Positions 6,173-13,661 of a stretch of DNA of 16,711 bases are shown piece by piece. This DNA is from an uncultured Sinobacteraceae bacterium. GTDB taxonomy: Bacteria > Pseudomonadota > Gammaproteobacteria > Steroidobacterales > Steroidobacteraceae. Numbering within the stretch: the first letter of the stretch is position 1; each line of letters opens with the position of its first letter. The stretch is taken from the NCBI GenBank assembly GCA_937902995.1, contig CALEKY010000116.1, positions 1-16,711 on the forward strand, in the 5' to 3' direction. The notes under the pieces were generated by a model, which was given only the letters and a program-made list of their open reading frames with translations, searched no databases and was not told the DNA's origin. A program made the position numbers and the translations under genes.

Positions 6173-8083
6173 GTGCAGCGCCCGCGGTCAGATAGTGGCG
6201 ACGGTGCAGCGGTACGCCGCTCGCCTCTGTCCGCCGGGCGCATCGACATCATCGTTCTGACCCGCGATCCGGCGTTGCTCGCAACGCTGCGCGAAGCCGC
6301 CGGTCCCGAACATCCGATCCTCGAAGCCGATTCGCCCGAAGCTGCTGCCGAACGGCTGATCGGCGGCCATTGCGGCATTTTCATCATCGACGTCGCAGTT
6401 GCGCGCGACGTCGCAGAGCTCGTCAGCAAGCTGCAAGCCCAGTTTCCCGAGATCGTCGTGCTCGCCACGGGCCGGCGCGAGGAACAGCATGCCGTCGCTG
6501 CGCTCGTTGGCGACGGCCGCATCTACCGCTTCTTGCACAAGCCGATCTCGCCGCAACGCGCTGAGCTCTTTCTGAGTACGGCGCTGCGCCGCTACGGCGA
6601 AATGCATTCGCAAGCCATCCCTGCCAGAGCGACGCCCGCACGCACCCGGAGCGCCCGCAAATCGTTGGGTGTCGCACTGGCGGTGCTGCTCGTCAGCGCC
6701 ATCGGCGGGCTCGCGGCGTGGTATGTGTATTCGCCGCGCGAACCCATTGCAGACGACGTCGAAGAGAGCGCACCGAGCGCAACGCTGACCGAGCTCCTGA
6801 CGCGCGCAGACGAAGCTCACGCTTCGGGACGGCTCGTTCCGCCCGCAACGGACAACGCATTCGACCTGTATCGCACCGCGCTGCGCATCGATCCCGACAA
6901 TCAGCACGCAAAACAGGCGATGCAGCGCATCGTCGAGCAAGTCGAGCAACGCCTGACCGAAGCGCTTGCCGCGAAAAATCTCGTGGCAGCTCGCGATGCG
7001 TTCACGACCCTGCAGCGCATCGCGCCGCGCCATCCGCGCTTGGATGCATTGCAGACCGAGCTTCTAACCGCATCGCGACAAGCAGGCACGGCACTGAAGC
7101 CCGCGGCGAGAACGCCGCAGCCGCCGGTGTCGGACGCTCCGCCAATTGCCGAGCGGGGCAATTCGAACGTTCAAGTGGCAAAGGCGTTTCTCGAGACGAA
7201 TCAGCTCGTCGATCCGCCGGAAGCCAGCGCACTCGGAGCGTTGCGTCGCGCCCGCGAAGCCGACGAGGATTTCGATGCGATCCGAATCGCCGCGACAGAT
7301 CTCGGCACTCGGCTGCTCAATCAAGCGCTCGCAGCGATCGACGCCGACGAGCTCGACGCAGCGCGCAGCGCTTATGGAGCGGCAGTCGAGGTCGATCGGG
7401 AATTCGAGCTTGCGCTTCCGGACCTGGAGCTCGTCGGCACTCGTTTGCAGGCGGCACGCGAGGCTGTCGAACGCGAAGCCGTCGATGCGCTGATCGAACG
7501 CGCGATGCGTTTGCGCATGAGCGGCAACCTGCTCGAACCGCCCGGCGAGAATGCCTTCGAAGTGCTGCAGGAAGCGCTCGCCCGCGGCGCCTCGACCGAG
7601 CAACTCAAGATCGAGCAACAACGCCTCTCATTCGCTCTTCTCGAACGCACGCGAACTGCGCTTGCAGCCGGTGACATCAATATGGCCGAGGTGTTTGCCG
7701 ATCGCGCCGAAGCCGTGTTACCGCGGCTGCCGCAAACACGCGCGCTGCGCGAGCAGATCGATGCGGCGCGAGCCGAGCGCGAGGCTGCGACCGTCGTCTT
7801 ACAAGCGGCGGGCCTGCCGCGCACGCGCGAAGTCGCCGCCGTTTATCCGCGCGAGGCGCTGCTCAACGGCACGGAAGGCTGGGTCGATCTGGAATTCACG
7901 ATCGACGAGCACGGCGTGCCGAACGACATTCGCGTGAAGGCCTCCGAACCGCGTCGCGTGTTCGACACCGCAGCGATCCAAGCGCTGCGTCAGTGGCGAT
8001 TCGAACCCATCGTCACCAACGGCGTGGCCCGAGCGCGCCGCGCGACGCTCAGAATGCAGTTCCGACTGGAGTCGAACCGCTAA
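6173..8083 (+). CDS. Receiver-like domain / TM / TPR-like repeats / TonB C-terminal fusion protein
   Basis: This 636-aa protein combines four parts. A receiver-like domain (about 23-142) has D73 (FIIDVA), T99 and K123 (LHKPIS), but only one acidic residue (D32) where receivers have a pair. One transmembrane helix follows (about 165-186). Residues about 205-535 form a helical region with three related repeats, marked by GRLVPP (219), NQLVDPP (343) and GNLLEPP (451), each followed by alanine-rich TPR-like helices. The last about 90 residues are a TonB_C-type domain (YPREALLNGTEGWVDLEF, then ALRQWRFEP). The topology implies cytoplasmic receiver and periplasmic C-terminus. GTG 6173 is the only reasonable start, 15 nt after cheX. 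It may be the output of the phosphorelay, possibly recognising CheY/CheX or coupling energy to an outer-membrane partner; this is inference. Confidence 0.85.
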   Translation: MQRPRSDSGDGAAVRRSPLSAGRIDIIVLTRDPALLATLREAAGPEHPILEADSPEAAAERLIGGHCGIFIIDVAVARDVAELVSKLQAQFPEIVVLATGRREEQHAVAALVGDGRIYRFLHKPISPQRAELFLSTALRRYGEMHSQAIPARATPARTRSARKSLGVALAVLLVSAIGGLAAWYVYSPREPIADDVEESAPSATLTELLTRADEAHASGRLVPPATDNAFDLYRTALRIDPDNQHAKQAMQRIVEQVEQRLTEALAAKNLVAARDAFTTLQRIAPRHPRLDALQTELLTASRQAGTALKPAARTPQPPVSDAPPIAERGNSNVQVAKAFLETNQLVDPPEASALGALRRAREADEDFDAIRIAATDLGTRLLNQALAAIDADELDAARSAYGAAVEVDREFELALPDLELVGTRLQAAREAVEREAVDALIERAMRLRMSGNLLEPPGENAFEVLQEALARGASTEQLKIEQQRLSFALLERTRTALAAGDINMAEVFADRAEAVLPRLPQTRALREQIDAARAEREAATVVLQAAGLPRTREVAAVYPREALLNGTEGWVDLEFTIDEHGVPNDIRVKASEPRRVFDTAAIQALRQWRFEPIVTNGVARARRATLRMQFRLESNR

Positions 8084-9390
8084 CGGCTCGGCGCTGCCTG
8101 GTTCGAAAGCGTTTCGTACTTGCGCCCGAGCCACCAACCGAGTGCAGCCCAGACGAGCGCAACGCCGGCGCCCAGTACTGCGATCGCGGCCGGCCCGACA
8201 CCGGCGCCATCGAGCGCCTTGTTGATCTGCGCGACGATGGCATCCGAGCCTCGATACACGGGCACGTCCACGGTGTTCTTCGCCTTGTACTTCGACTCCT
8301 TGTCGAGCGGTCCCCACAACATCTCGCGACCCGGGCGAACGAACGCGTATTCCATGGCGCGCCGTGCGACGAATACGACCGCGAGCACCGCAAGCGTTCC
8401 CGTTGCAGCCAATGCCAGGAAGCCGCCGACCATCACCAGCGGCACGAGCGTGATGAGCGCAACGACGCCGAACTTCTTCGCGATACGCCCGGTCAGGAAG
8501 ATCTGCGACAGCACCGTTAGCGTCTGAACGATCCAATCGAGGCGCGCGAAGAATCGCGTGCGATCGCCGGTGTCGACGAAAGCCGCCTCGACGAGGCGTA
8601 GCTGCTCGAAGTACAGGAAGGTGTTCACGGTCGAAATGAAGAAGACGAACACCGCAATGCCGAGGATGTAGGGCGATTTCAGGATCAACGACACGCCCGC
8701 GAACACATTGCCGCCGAGCGGTCGATCTTCGGCCGCCTGGGCCTGCGGCCGATCGCGCCAAATTCCCAGCAACACGCGCTGACACACGATCGCAGCAACG
8801 AACAAGGCAGCACCCAAGAACAGGATGCCGCTATTGCCCACGCGACCGACGAGCATGTCCGATGTAAGCGGGCCGAGCAGCGCCCCCGCACTGCCGCCGG
8901 CCGCAATGACGCCGAACAACCGCTTGCTCTGACCCGTATCGAAGAGCTCGAGCAGGAAGCTCCAGAACATCGAGATCAGGAACAGGTTCACCACGCTGAT
9001 GAACACATAGAAGACTTTGCCGACGAGCGGATCGACATGTTCGCCGCGCATGGCCAGCCCGGTGAACGCCAGCATCAGCGCCACGAATCCGTAGATGGTC
9101 GGCAGGAAGACGCTACGGCGAAAGCGCGCGACGATCGCGCCGTAGGCCGGGATGATCAGAATCGCCGCGGCCGAGGTGAATATCCAAAGATCGGCCGTTT
9201 GCTCGCGGCCGAGAATGGTGCCGATCGTTTCGCGCACGGGGCGCACGGCGAAGTAGCCGGCCCACATGAAAAAGAACAAGAGGAATGCCGCGACGACCGC
9301 GGGTAGCTCGCGCGGTTCTACCGTAGCAACGCGCGACAGGAGGCGTCCCAACCAAGACGGTCGTTGGGATTCGTATTGTTCGCTCGACAT
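8080..9390 (-). CDS. 12-TM MFS transporter, NTP/NDP-exchanger-like
   Basis: The start is set at ATG 9390 (436 aa, MSSEQYESQ) because AGGGG lies about 7 nt upstream; a longer reading to 9429 lacks this. About twelve hydrophobic segments span the protein. FAVRPVRETIG after the first helix and the late loop FVRPGREMLW...KYKAKN...VYRGSDA resemble MFS proteins annotated as NTP/NDP exchange (AAA/TLC-like) transporters. True ATP/ADP translocases are mostly from intracellular bacteria and plastids; in free-living bacteria the substrate is generally unknown, so the nucleotide assignment is weak. The stop overlaps the stop of the TonB-fusion gene by 4 nt (convergent). Confidence 0.8.
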   Translation of the reverse strand: MSSEQYESQRPSWLGRLLSRVATVEPRELPAVVAAFLLFFFMWAGYFAVRPVRETIGTILGREQTADLWIFTSAAAILIIPAYGAIVARFRRSVFLPTIYGFVALMLAFTGLAMRGEHVDPLVGKVFYVFISVVNLFLISMFWSFLLELFDTGQSKRLFGVIAAGGSAGALLGPLTSDMLVGRVGNSGILFLGAALFVAAIVCQRVLLGIWRDRPQAQAAEDRPLGGNVFAGVSLILKSPYILGIAVFVFFISTVNTFLYFEQLRLVEAAFVDTGDRTRFFARLDWIVQTLTVLSQIFLTGRIAKKFGVVALITLVPLVMVGGFLALAATGTLAVLAVVFVARRAMEYAFVRPGREMLWGPLDKESKYKAKNTVDVPVYRGSDAIVAQINKALDGAGVGPAAIAVLGAGVALVWAALGWWLGRKYETLSNQAAPSR

Positions 9391-9510
9391 GACCGGCCCC
9401 TGTGGTGAGGTGGGACCGATTGTAGGCAACGCCGCGGCGGCGAGGCAGCGTTAGAGGTGAAGAAAGCTTCGGGGCTGGGGGCATCCGTGCCCCACTGTCT
9501 ACGTCCCGGC

Positions 9511-9531
9511 GCCCGCGCTCGCGGCGCGGGC
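9511..9531 (-). terminator. GC-rich hairpin after the lipoprotein gene
   Basis: GCCCGCGC and GCGCGGGC form a perfect 8-bp stem around a 5-nt loop, 6 nt after the TAA of the Ig-repeat lipoprotein gene. There is no U-tract on the 3' side, so it may be a transcript-end stabiliser or a weak or factor-dependent terminator and not a classical intrinsic one. Confidence 0.4.
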
Positions 9532-9537
9532 AAATCG

Positions 9538-11109
9538 TTATTGGATCGTCTTGCTCGCGATCGCGGAGTTCGCGCTCTCGGCACCCGCCGAGTTGACGGC
9601 GCGGACCGCGAAGTACCACGTCGCTTGCGTCAATCCATCGACCACGTACGTCGTCGTGCCCGGATTGTTGATCGTAATGGTCTGCGTCAGCACGCTCGGG
9701 CTCGTTCCGTACACGATGCGATAGCCGGCCAAGTTCGTGAGCGGCGAGCCGTCCGTGTTCTGAGTCGGTGCCTGCCACGAGAGCGTTGCCGAACCGGTCA
9801 CCGGCGGCGGAGGCGGTGTCGGAGCAGTGACCGTGATCGAGAATGCCGGCAAGGACGCGGTCGCAGTGCCGTCGCTCACTCGAATGATGATGTTGCTCGC
9901 GGTACCCGCAGCAGTCGGAGTTCCGGAGAGGAGACCGGTCGCCGTGTTGAAATCGAGCCAGCCCGGACGATTCTCGATCGACCATGCCAACGTATCGCCA
10001 TCGGGATCGCTTGCCGTCGGCTGGAAGGTATAGGCGACACCGACTGTCGCAGTCGTCGGCGGTGTGCCCGAGATCGTCGGCGCACGATTCTGCGGCGGAG
10101 GCGGCGGCGGTGCCGGAGGCGCCGTAACGGTGATCGAGAAAGCCGGTAACGACGCCGTCGCGCGTCCGTCGCTCACGCGAATGACGATGTTCGAATACGT
10201 ACCGACGTCCGTAGCGCTCGGTGTGCCGCTCAGTCGGCCCGTGACCGAGGAGAAATCCGCCCAGAGCGGCCGATTGTCGATGTCGTAGGTCAGCTTGTCG
10301 CCATCGGGATCGCTACCGACGGGCTGGAACGAATACTGCTGACCGGCTTGCACCGAAGAGGCGGGTGTGCCGCTGATCGTCGGCGCCTGATTGGCCGGGC
10401 CGCGCACTTGAATCGAGAACGTCGGCAAGAGCGCAGTGGCTTGGCCGTCGTTGACGCTGATTTGAATGTTCGAATACGTGCCGACGTTGCCTGCTCCGGG
10501 CGTGCCGCTCAGTCGGCCGGTCTTGTTGTCGAAATCCAGCCACACAGGCCGATTCGAAATCGAGAACGTCAGCGTGTTGCCGTCCGGGTCGGTTGCGACC
10601 GGCGTGAACTCATAGTAGACACCCACGTCGGCAACGGTCGGCGGCGTACCGCTGATCGTCGGCGGCGAGTTCGGCGGCGGCGGATCGTTTGCCGGCAGCA
10701 CGGTGATGCGGAACGGACCGATCGCACGCTGCTCGCGTCCATCCGTTACCGCGATCGTGATGTTGTCCGTCACACCCACATCGGATGCCGAGGGCGTTCC
10801 GGTGAGCGCGCCGGTCTCGTTGCTGAAGTCAGCCCAAGACGGCTTGTTCGTGATCGTGAATTCGAGGAAATCGTCGTCTTCGTCGGAAGCGACCGGCGTA
10901 AACGAGTAAGTCTGTCCGACGCGCACGCTCGATGCCGGAATGCCGCTGATCTCGGGAGGGCGATTGGCCGTGGTAGACGGCGCGCCGATGACATCGGCAG
11001 GTTCGTCTCCGTCGCTGCCGCCGCCCAAGCATCCCGCCAAAGCCGTGCTCACGATGAGCACCAGCGGCCAACGTACTGCTGCTTTCATCCAATCGGTTAC
11101 ATGAATCAT
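9538..11109 (-). CDS. Putative-Ig (He_PIG-type) repeat lipoprotein with C-terminal fibronectin III-like domain
   Basis: This 523-aa predicted outer-membrane lipoprotein has a short n-region with R13, a hydrophobic core, and lipobox LAGC with C27; L28 at +2 fits outer-membrane sorting. Four cadherin/He_PIG-like domains of about 90 residues follow, each with the pattern PPxISGxP...VGxxYxFxPxxSDxDGD...W.DF....G.LxGTP...NI.I.V.DG. Proline-rich linkers (for example PPPPPPQ) separate some domains. The last about 80 residues are fibronectin III-like (LTNLAGYRI, then WYFAVRAVNSAGAES). Such modules occur in adhesins and surface matrix proteins; the ligand is unknown. ATG 11109 has AGGTG 7 nt upstream; ATG 11088 (MKAAVRW) is an alternative. 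Two tandem c-di-GMP riboswitches lie in its leader. It is a paralogue of the next upstream gene. Confidence 0.87.
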   Translation of the reverse strand: MIHVTDWMKAAVRWPLVLIVSTALAGCLGGGSDGDEPADVIGAPSTTANRPPEISGIPASSVRVGQTYSFTPVASDEDDDFLEFTITNKPSWADFSNETGALTGTPSASDVGVTDNITIAVTDGREQRAIGPFRITVLPANDPPPPNSPPTISGTPPTVADVGVYYEFTPVATDPDGNTLTFSISNRPVWLDFDNKTGRLSGTPGAGNVGTYSNIQISVNDGQATALLPTFSIQVRGPANQAPTISGTPASSVQAGQQYSFQPVGSDPDGDKLTYDIDNRPLWADFSSVTGRLSGTPSATDVGTYSNIVIRVSDGRATASLPAFSITVTAPPAPPPPPPQNRAPTISGTPPTTATVGVAYTFQPTASDPDGDTLAWSIENRPGWLDFNTATGLLSGTPTAAGTASNIIIRVSDGTATASLPAFSITVTAPTPPPPPVTGSATLSWQAPTQNTDGSPLTNLAGYRIVYGTSPSVLTQTITINNPGTTTYVVDGLTQATWYFAVRAVNSAGAESANSAIASKTIQ

Positions 11110-11258
11110 TGCTTGCACCTATGCAGTTCCCTCGAGCAGCCGAACGCGACGAACGATCGCGCCCTCGAGCTGTAAGTCGGAGATGTGCAGGGCAAGAACA
11201 CTGGATGTGCGGCGCTTGCACTGGAACGTGCATCGCCGCTTCGCGCATGCGCGCGCGT

Positions 11259-11348
11259 CAATTGGCAACCCCGCTGTCGTAAGACATTCGTCTCGTAGAC
11301 CGGTGGCTTTGCGTCCCCGCCTTTCGACGGGTTTGCCCTGTTCAATTG
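11259..11348 (-). ncRNA. Class I c-di-GMP riboswitch (GEMM-I), gene-proximal copy of a tandem pair
   Basis: Read on the minus strand it contains CAGGGCAAACC, P2 arm CCCGTC, a GAAA tetraloop, P2 arm GGCGGG, GACGCAAAGCC, CCGGTCTA, a P3 hairpin, and GCGGGGTTGCC. This is the GEMM-I core in order, matching the Vibrio Vc2 layout. The flanks CAATTG (11343-11348) and CAATTG (11259-11264) pair to make P1, extended by AAC/GTT with a small bulge. The middle G of GGGCAAA is the position that favours c-di-GMP over cGAMP. Immediately downstream is the palindrome CGCGCATGCGCG (11242-11253), a candidate part of the expression platform. The lipoprotein start is 150 nt downstream. Confidence 0.93.
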
Positions 11349-11410
11349 CGCTGCTCCCAACTCTTCGTCTCTTCGTGCGGCACACGACACATGGCGGATG
11401 CATCGTGCAC

Positions 11411-11427
11411 GACACCTTGCAGGTGTC
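11411..11427 (-). other. Perfect hairpin between the two riboswitches
   Basis: GACACCT and AGGTGTC form a 7-bp perfect stem with a 3-nt loop in the linker between the distal and proximal riboswitches. There is no U-tract after it on the minus strand. It may be a pausing or insulating element in the expression platform of the distal riboswitch. Confidence 0.4.
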
Positions 11428-11496
11428 TTCGACAAGGAACCAACGCGAAAGCCGCGGAGGCAGCTGAGGAATGACGACGTGAGCTTCGAATACGAA

Positions 11497-11604
11497 GCTT
11501 CGCCGGCAGCCCCGCTATCCGACATTGCGTGCGCACGTTCGCGCGAAACGTTCGGACCGGAGGCTTTGCGTCCCTGTCTTTCGACAGGTTTGCCCTTGTG
11601 AAGC
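11497..11604 (-). ncRNA. Class I c-di-GMP riboswitch (GEMM-I), distal copy of a tandem pair
   Basis: The minus strand reads AAGGGCAAACC, P2 arm CCTGTC, GAAA, P2 arm GACAGG, GACGCAAAGCC, TCCGGTCC, a long P3 hairpin (GAACGTTTCGCGCGAACG region), then GCGGGGCTGCC. P2 pair 3 is T-A here and C-G in the other copies, a compensatory change that supports the structure. P1 can form from GCTTC (11600-11604) and GAAGC (11497-11501). The P1 3' arm overlaps a second hairpin at 11482-11499 (AGCTTCG, loop TATT, CGAAGCT), so the two folds look mutually exclusive. It lies about 165 nt after the stop of the upstream paralogue and about 390 nt before the lipoprotein start. Confidence 0.93.
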
Positions 11605-11767
11605 GATATCGAGTTAACCCGACTCCGCAATACGTTGCAATTGTCGTCATGCAACGACAGAGTCGCAGAAAGAAGTTCACATAAGAGCGTCAATTGACAG
11701 AACGTATGCAGCACGCTTTCCGCAGTTGCGACTTGTACGATTTGCACGTGCTTGCTGCGCTGCATGT
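11605..11767 (-). other. Intergenic stretch between Ig-repeat gene and tandem riboswitches
   Basis: It presumably carries the 3' end of the 482-aa gene transcript and the promoter of the tandem riboswitch leader. A hairpin TGTCGT/ACGACA with 6-nt loop sits at 11642-11659 but lacks a U-tract. TTGCAA about 17 nt before TTAACT is a weak promoter-like pair; CAATTGACGC at 11688-11697 repeats the sequence at the 3' end of the proximal riboswitch. Nothing here looks coding. Confidence 0.35.
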
Positions 11768-13216
11768 TCATTGCACGCTCTTCGACACGATGTTCGAGTT
11801 CTCGCTCTCGACGCCCGCAGTCGTGTACGCACGCACGGCGAAGTAATAGGTTCCGCGGCCGAGACCGTCGAGGACGTATCTGGTGACACCGGCATTGGCG
11901 ACTTGCACGACTTGCGTGAGCGCGCTCGAGCTCGTGCCGTAATAGATGCGATAGCCCGCGAGATTCGTGAGCACGCTGCCGTCCGTATTCGTGGTCGGCG
12001 GCGTCCAGGACAGTGTGGCGACGCCAGGCGTTGCAGCCGGGTTCACCGTGATCGCAAACGCCGGAAGCGAGACGCTCGACCGACCGTCGCTCACCGTGAT
12101 CGTGATGTTGGAATATTTGCCGACGTTGGCCGCGGCAGGTGTGCCGCTCAGCTGTCCGCTCGTCGTGCTGAACGTCGCCCATGCAGGCTTGTTCGCGATC
12201 GAGAACGTCAGCTTGTCCCCATCCGCATCCGATGCAGTGGGACGGAAGCTGTATGCAGCCCCGACCTCGACTGTCGTGGCAGGCGACCCGCCGATCGTCG
12301 GCGCGCGATTCGGGTTGGACACTACGATCGAGAATGCTGGCAGCGATGTCGTCGCCTTGCCGTCGCTGACGCTGATGACGATCGAAGCGAACGTGCCTGC
12401 CGCGGTCGGAGTGCCGCTCAAGCGTCCGGTGGACGTGCTGAACGAGGCCCAGCTCGGTTTGTTCTGAATGGAAAAGCCGAGCGTATCGCCGTTCGCATCG
12501 CTTGCTGCCGGCTGGAAGCTGTATGCAACGCCTACGGTCGCAGTCGTCGACGGTGTGCCGGAAATGGTCGGCGCGGTGTTCGCAGTCTTCGGTTCGCGCG
12601 CGACGATGTAGAACGGCGGCAGCGAAACCGTGGTCTTGCCGTCCGTGACGCTGAGAACGATGTTCTCCCAGCGGCCTGCCGCCGTAGGCCAGCCCCAGAT
12701 CTTGCCGGTGTCCGGATCGAGCTTCATCCAACTCGGCGCGTTGGCGACCGAGAACGTCAACTTGTCGCCGTCGGCATCCGATGCGGTCGGCGTGAAGCCC
12801 CAGGCATAACCGAGCGTCACGGTCGCCTGCGGCGTGCCGCTGATCGTCGGGGGACGGTTCGATGGAGCCTTCGGTTCGCGCGCGACGATATAGAACGGCG
12901 GCAACGAAACTTTCGTCTTGCCGTCCGTGACGCTGAGAACGATGTTCTCCCAGCGGCCGGTCGTCGTCGGCCAGCCCCAGATCTTGCCGGTGTCCGGATC
13001 GAGCTTCATCCAGCTCGGCGCATTGGCGACGGAGAACTTCAGCTTGTCGCCGTCGGCATCCGATGCGGTCGGCGTGAAGCCCCAGGCATAACCGAGCGTT
13101 ACGGTCGACTGCGGCGTGCCGGAAATCACCGGCGCAGCAGCCATGGCAAGCGAGCCGGCGCACACCGACCCGAGCCCGGCAAGCAGGCGTACAAACCACC
13201 CATTGAAGTTCGGCAC
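11768..13216 (-). CDS. Secreted putative-Ig (He_PIG-type) repeat protein with C-terminal fibronectin III-like domain
   Basis: The best start is GTG 13216 (482 aa), 10 nt after GGAGAG; a TTG at 13240 is the longest reading. A signal peptide is visible: an arginine, then LLAGLGSVCAGSLAMAAA with a likely cleavage after AMA; there is no lipobox. Four Ig-like domains follow. The first two (VTLGYAWGFTPTASDADGD...GKIWGWP...FYIVAREPK) are nearly identical with a 94-residue period, and the third and fourth resemble those of the lipoprotein paralogue. The C-terminal about 80 residues are fibronectin III-like (LTNLAGYRIYYGTSSS, TYYFAVRAYTTAGVES), clearly homologous to the lipoprotein's. Role in adhesion or matrix is inferred from module type. 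A c-di-GMP riboswitch lies in its leader. Confidence 0.87.
   Translation of the reverse strand: MPNFNGWFVRLLAGLGSVCAGSLAMAAAPVISGTPQSTVTLGYAWGFTPTASDADGDKLKFSVANAPSWMKLDPDTGKIWGWPTTTGRWENIVLSVTDGKTKVSLPPFYIVAREPKAPSNRPPTISGTPQATVTLGYAWGFTPTASDADGDKLTFSVANAPSWMKLDPDTGKIWGWPTAAGRWENIVLSVTDGKTTVSLPPFYIVAREPKTANTAPTISGTPSTTATVGVAYSFQPAASDANGDTLGFSIQNKPSWASFSTSTGRLSGTPTAAGTFASIVISVSDGKATTSLPAFSIVVSNPNRAPTIGGSPATTVEVGAAYSFRPTASDADGDKLTFSIANKPAWATFSTTSGQLSGTPAAANVGKYSNITITVSDGRSSVSLPAFAITVNPAATPGVATLSWTPPTTNTDGSVLTNLAGYRIYYGTSSSALTQVVQVANAGVTRYVLDGLGRGTYYFAVRAYTTAGVESENSNIVSKSVQ
12588..13127 (-). repeat. Direct repeat of 282 bp encoding two near-identical Ig-like domains
   Basis: The segments 12588-12845 and 12870-13127 align with a 282-bp offset and only scattered, mostly synonymous differences, while domains 3 and 4 of the same protein differ widely. 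This points to a recent in-frame duplication of one 94-residue domain, or to gene conversion. Confidence 0.85.
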
Positions 13217-13372
13217 GATCGACGATCTCTCCAAGCGCAAATTCCCCGCTGCGCCCGAGGCACAGCGACTTCGTGCGAAAGCAAGGGAAATTCGCGTTGG
13301 CAGATCGCGACCGCGACTGCCGAGGCAGGCGATTTACGCGCGGCACGTTCAACGATGTGCTGAGTGCTGGCG

Positions 13373-13463
13373 CGGCAACCCCGCTATCCGTGCCGACTGT
13401 TGCGAGTCGGCCGAGGACCGGAAGCTTTGCGTCGCCGCCTTTCGACGGCTTTGCCCTTGTTCG
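13373..13463 (-). ncRNA. Class I c-di-GMP riboswitch (GEMM-I) upstream of the secreted Ig-repeat gene
   Basis: The minus strand has AAGGGCAAA, P2 arm GCCGTC, GAAA, P2 arm GGCGGC, GACGCAAAGC, TTCCGGTCC, a P3 hairpin (GCCGACT with AGTCGGC), and GATAGCGGGGTTGCCG. The first P2 pair is G-C where the other copies have C-G, a compensatory swap. P1 forms from CGAAC and GTTGCCG with the same two-base bulge as the gene-proximal copy at 11259. The middle G of GGGCAAA again predicts c-di-GMP and not cGAMP. The start codon is about 155 nt downstream; no clear intrinsic terminator is visible, so translational control or Rho-dependent control is possible. Confidence 0.92.
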
Positions 13464-13593
13464 ACGGAAACGATTCTGCGCGTGTAGGCCAATGCGACAT
13501 ATCGGACGCCCCCCCATCGCGAAGAAGCCGATGCGAGCGATGCCGAGTCAGGGGAAACGGCAGCGTCGGTCAGGGGGCGCCTGATGGCGCCTC

Positions 13594-13626
13594 GTAACTC
13601 GTGACTCGTGATTCGTGATTCGTGAG
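13594..13626 (+). repeat. 7-bp tandem repeat (GTGAYTC), locus 2
   Basis: Units GTAACTC, GTGACTC, GTGATTC, GTGATTC and a partial GTGAG run head to tail. This is the reverse complement of the GARTCAC array near position 150. It lies between the riboswitch leader and the 3' end of the HD-GYP gene. Confidence 0.88.
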
Positions 13627-13661
13627 TGGGCCGATGTGCGCGGCAGGCGCGCATCGACCTC

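Noticed and set aside
11259..11604. cGAMP-specific GEMM-Ib riboswitches
   Set aside because: All copies have G at the middle position of GGGCAAA, which in the known family favours c-di-GMP; the cGAMP variants carry A there.
11726..13363. Plus-strand open frame of 545 codons
   Set aside because: Antisense shadow of the secreted Ig-repeat gene; Arg-rich periodic translation follows from the repeated domain DNA.
11106..13517. Minus-strand open frame of 803 codons across the Ig-repeat gene and riboswitches
   Set aside because: It runs through two riboswitches and reads the Ig-repeat gene out of frame (Arg/His-rich repeats); the correct frame gives a signal peptide and Ig-like domains.
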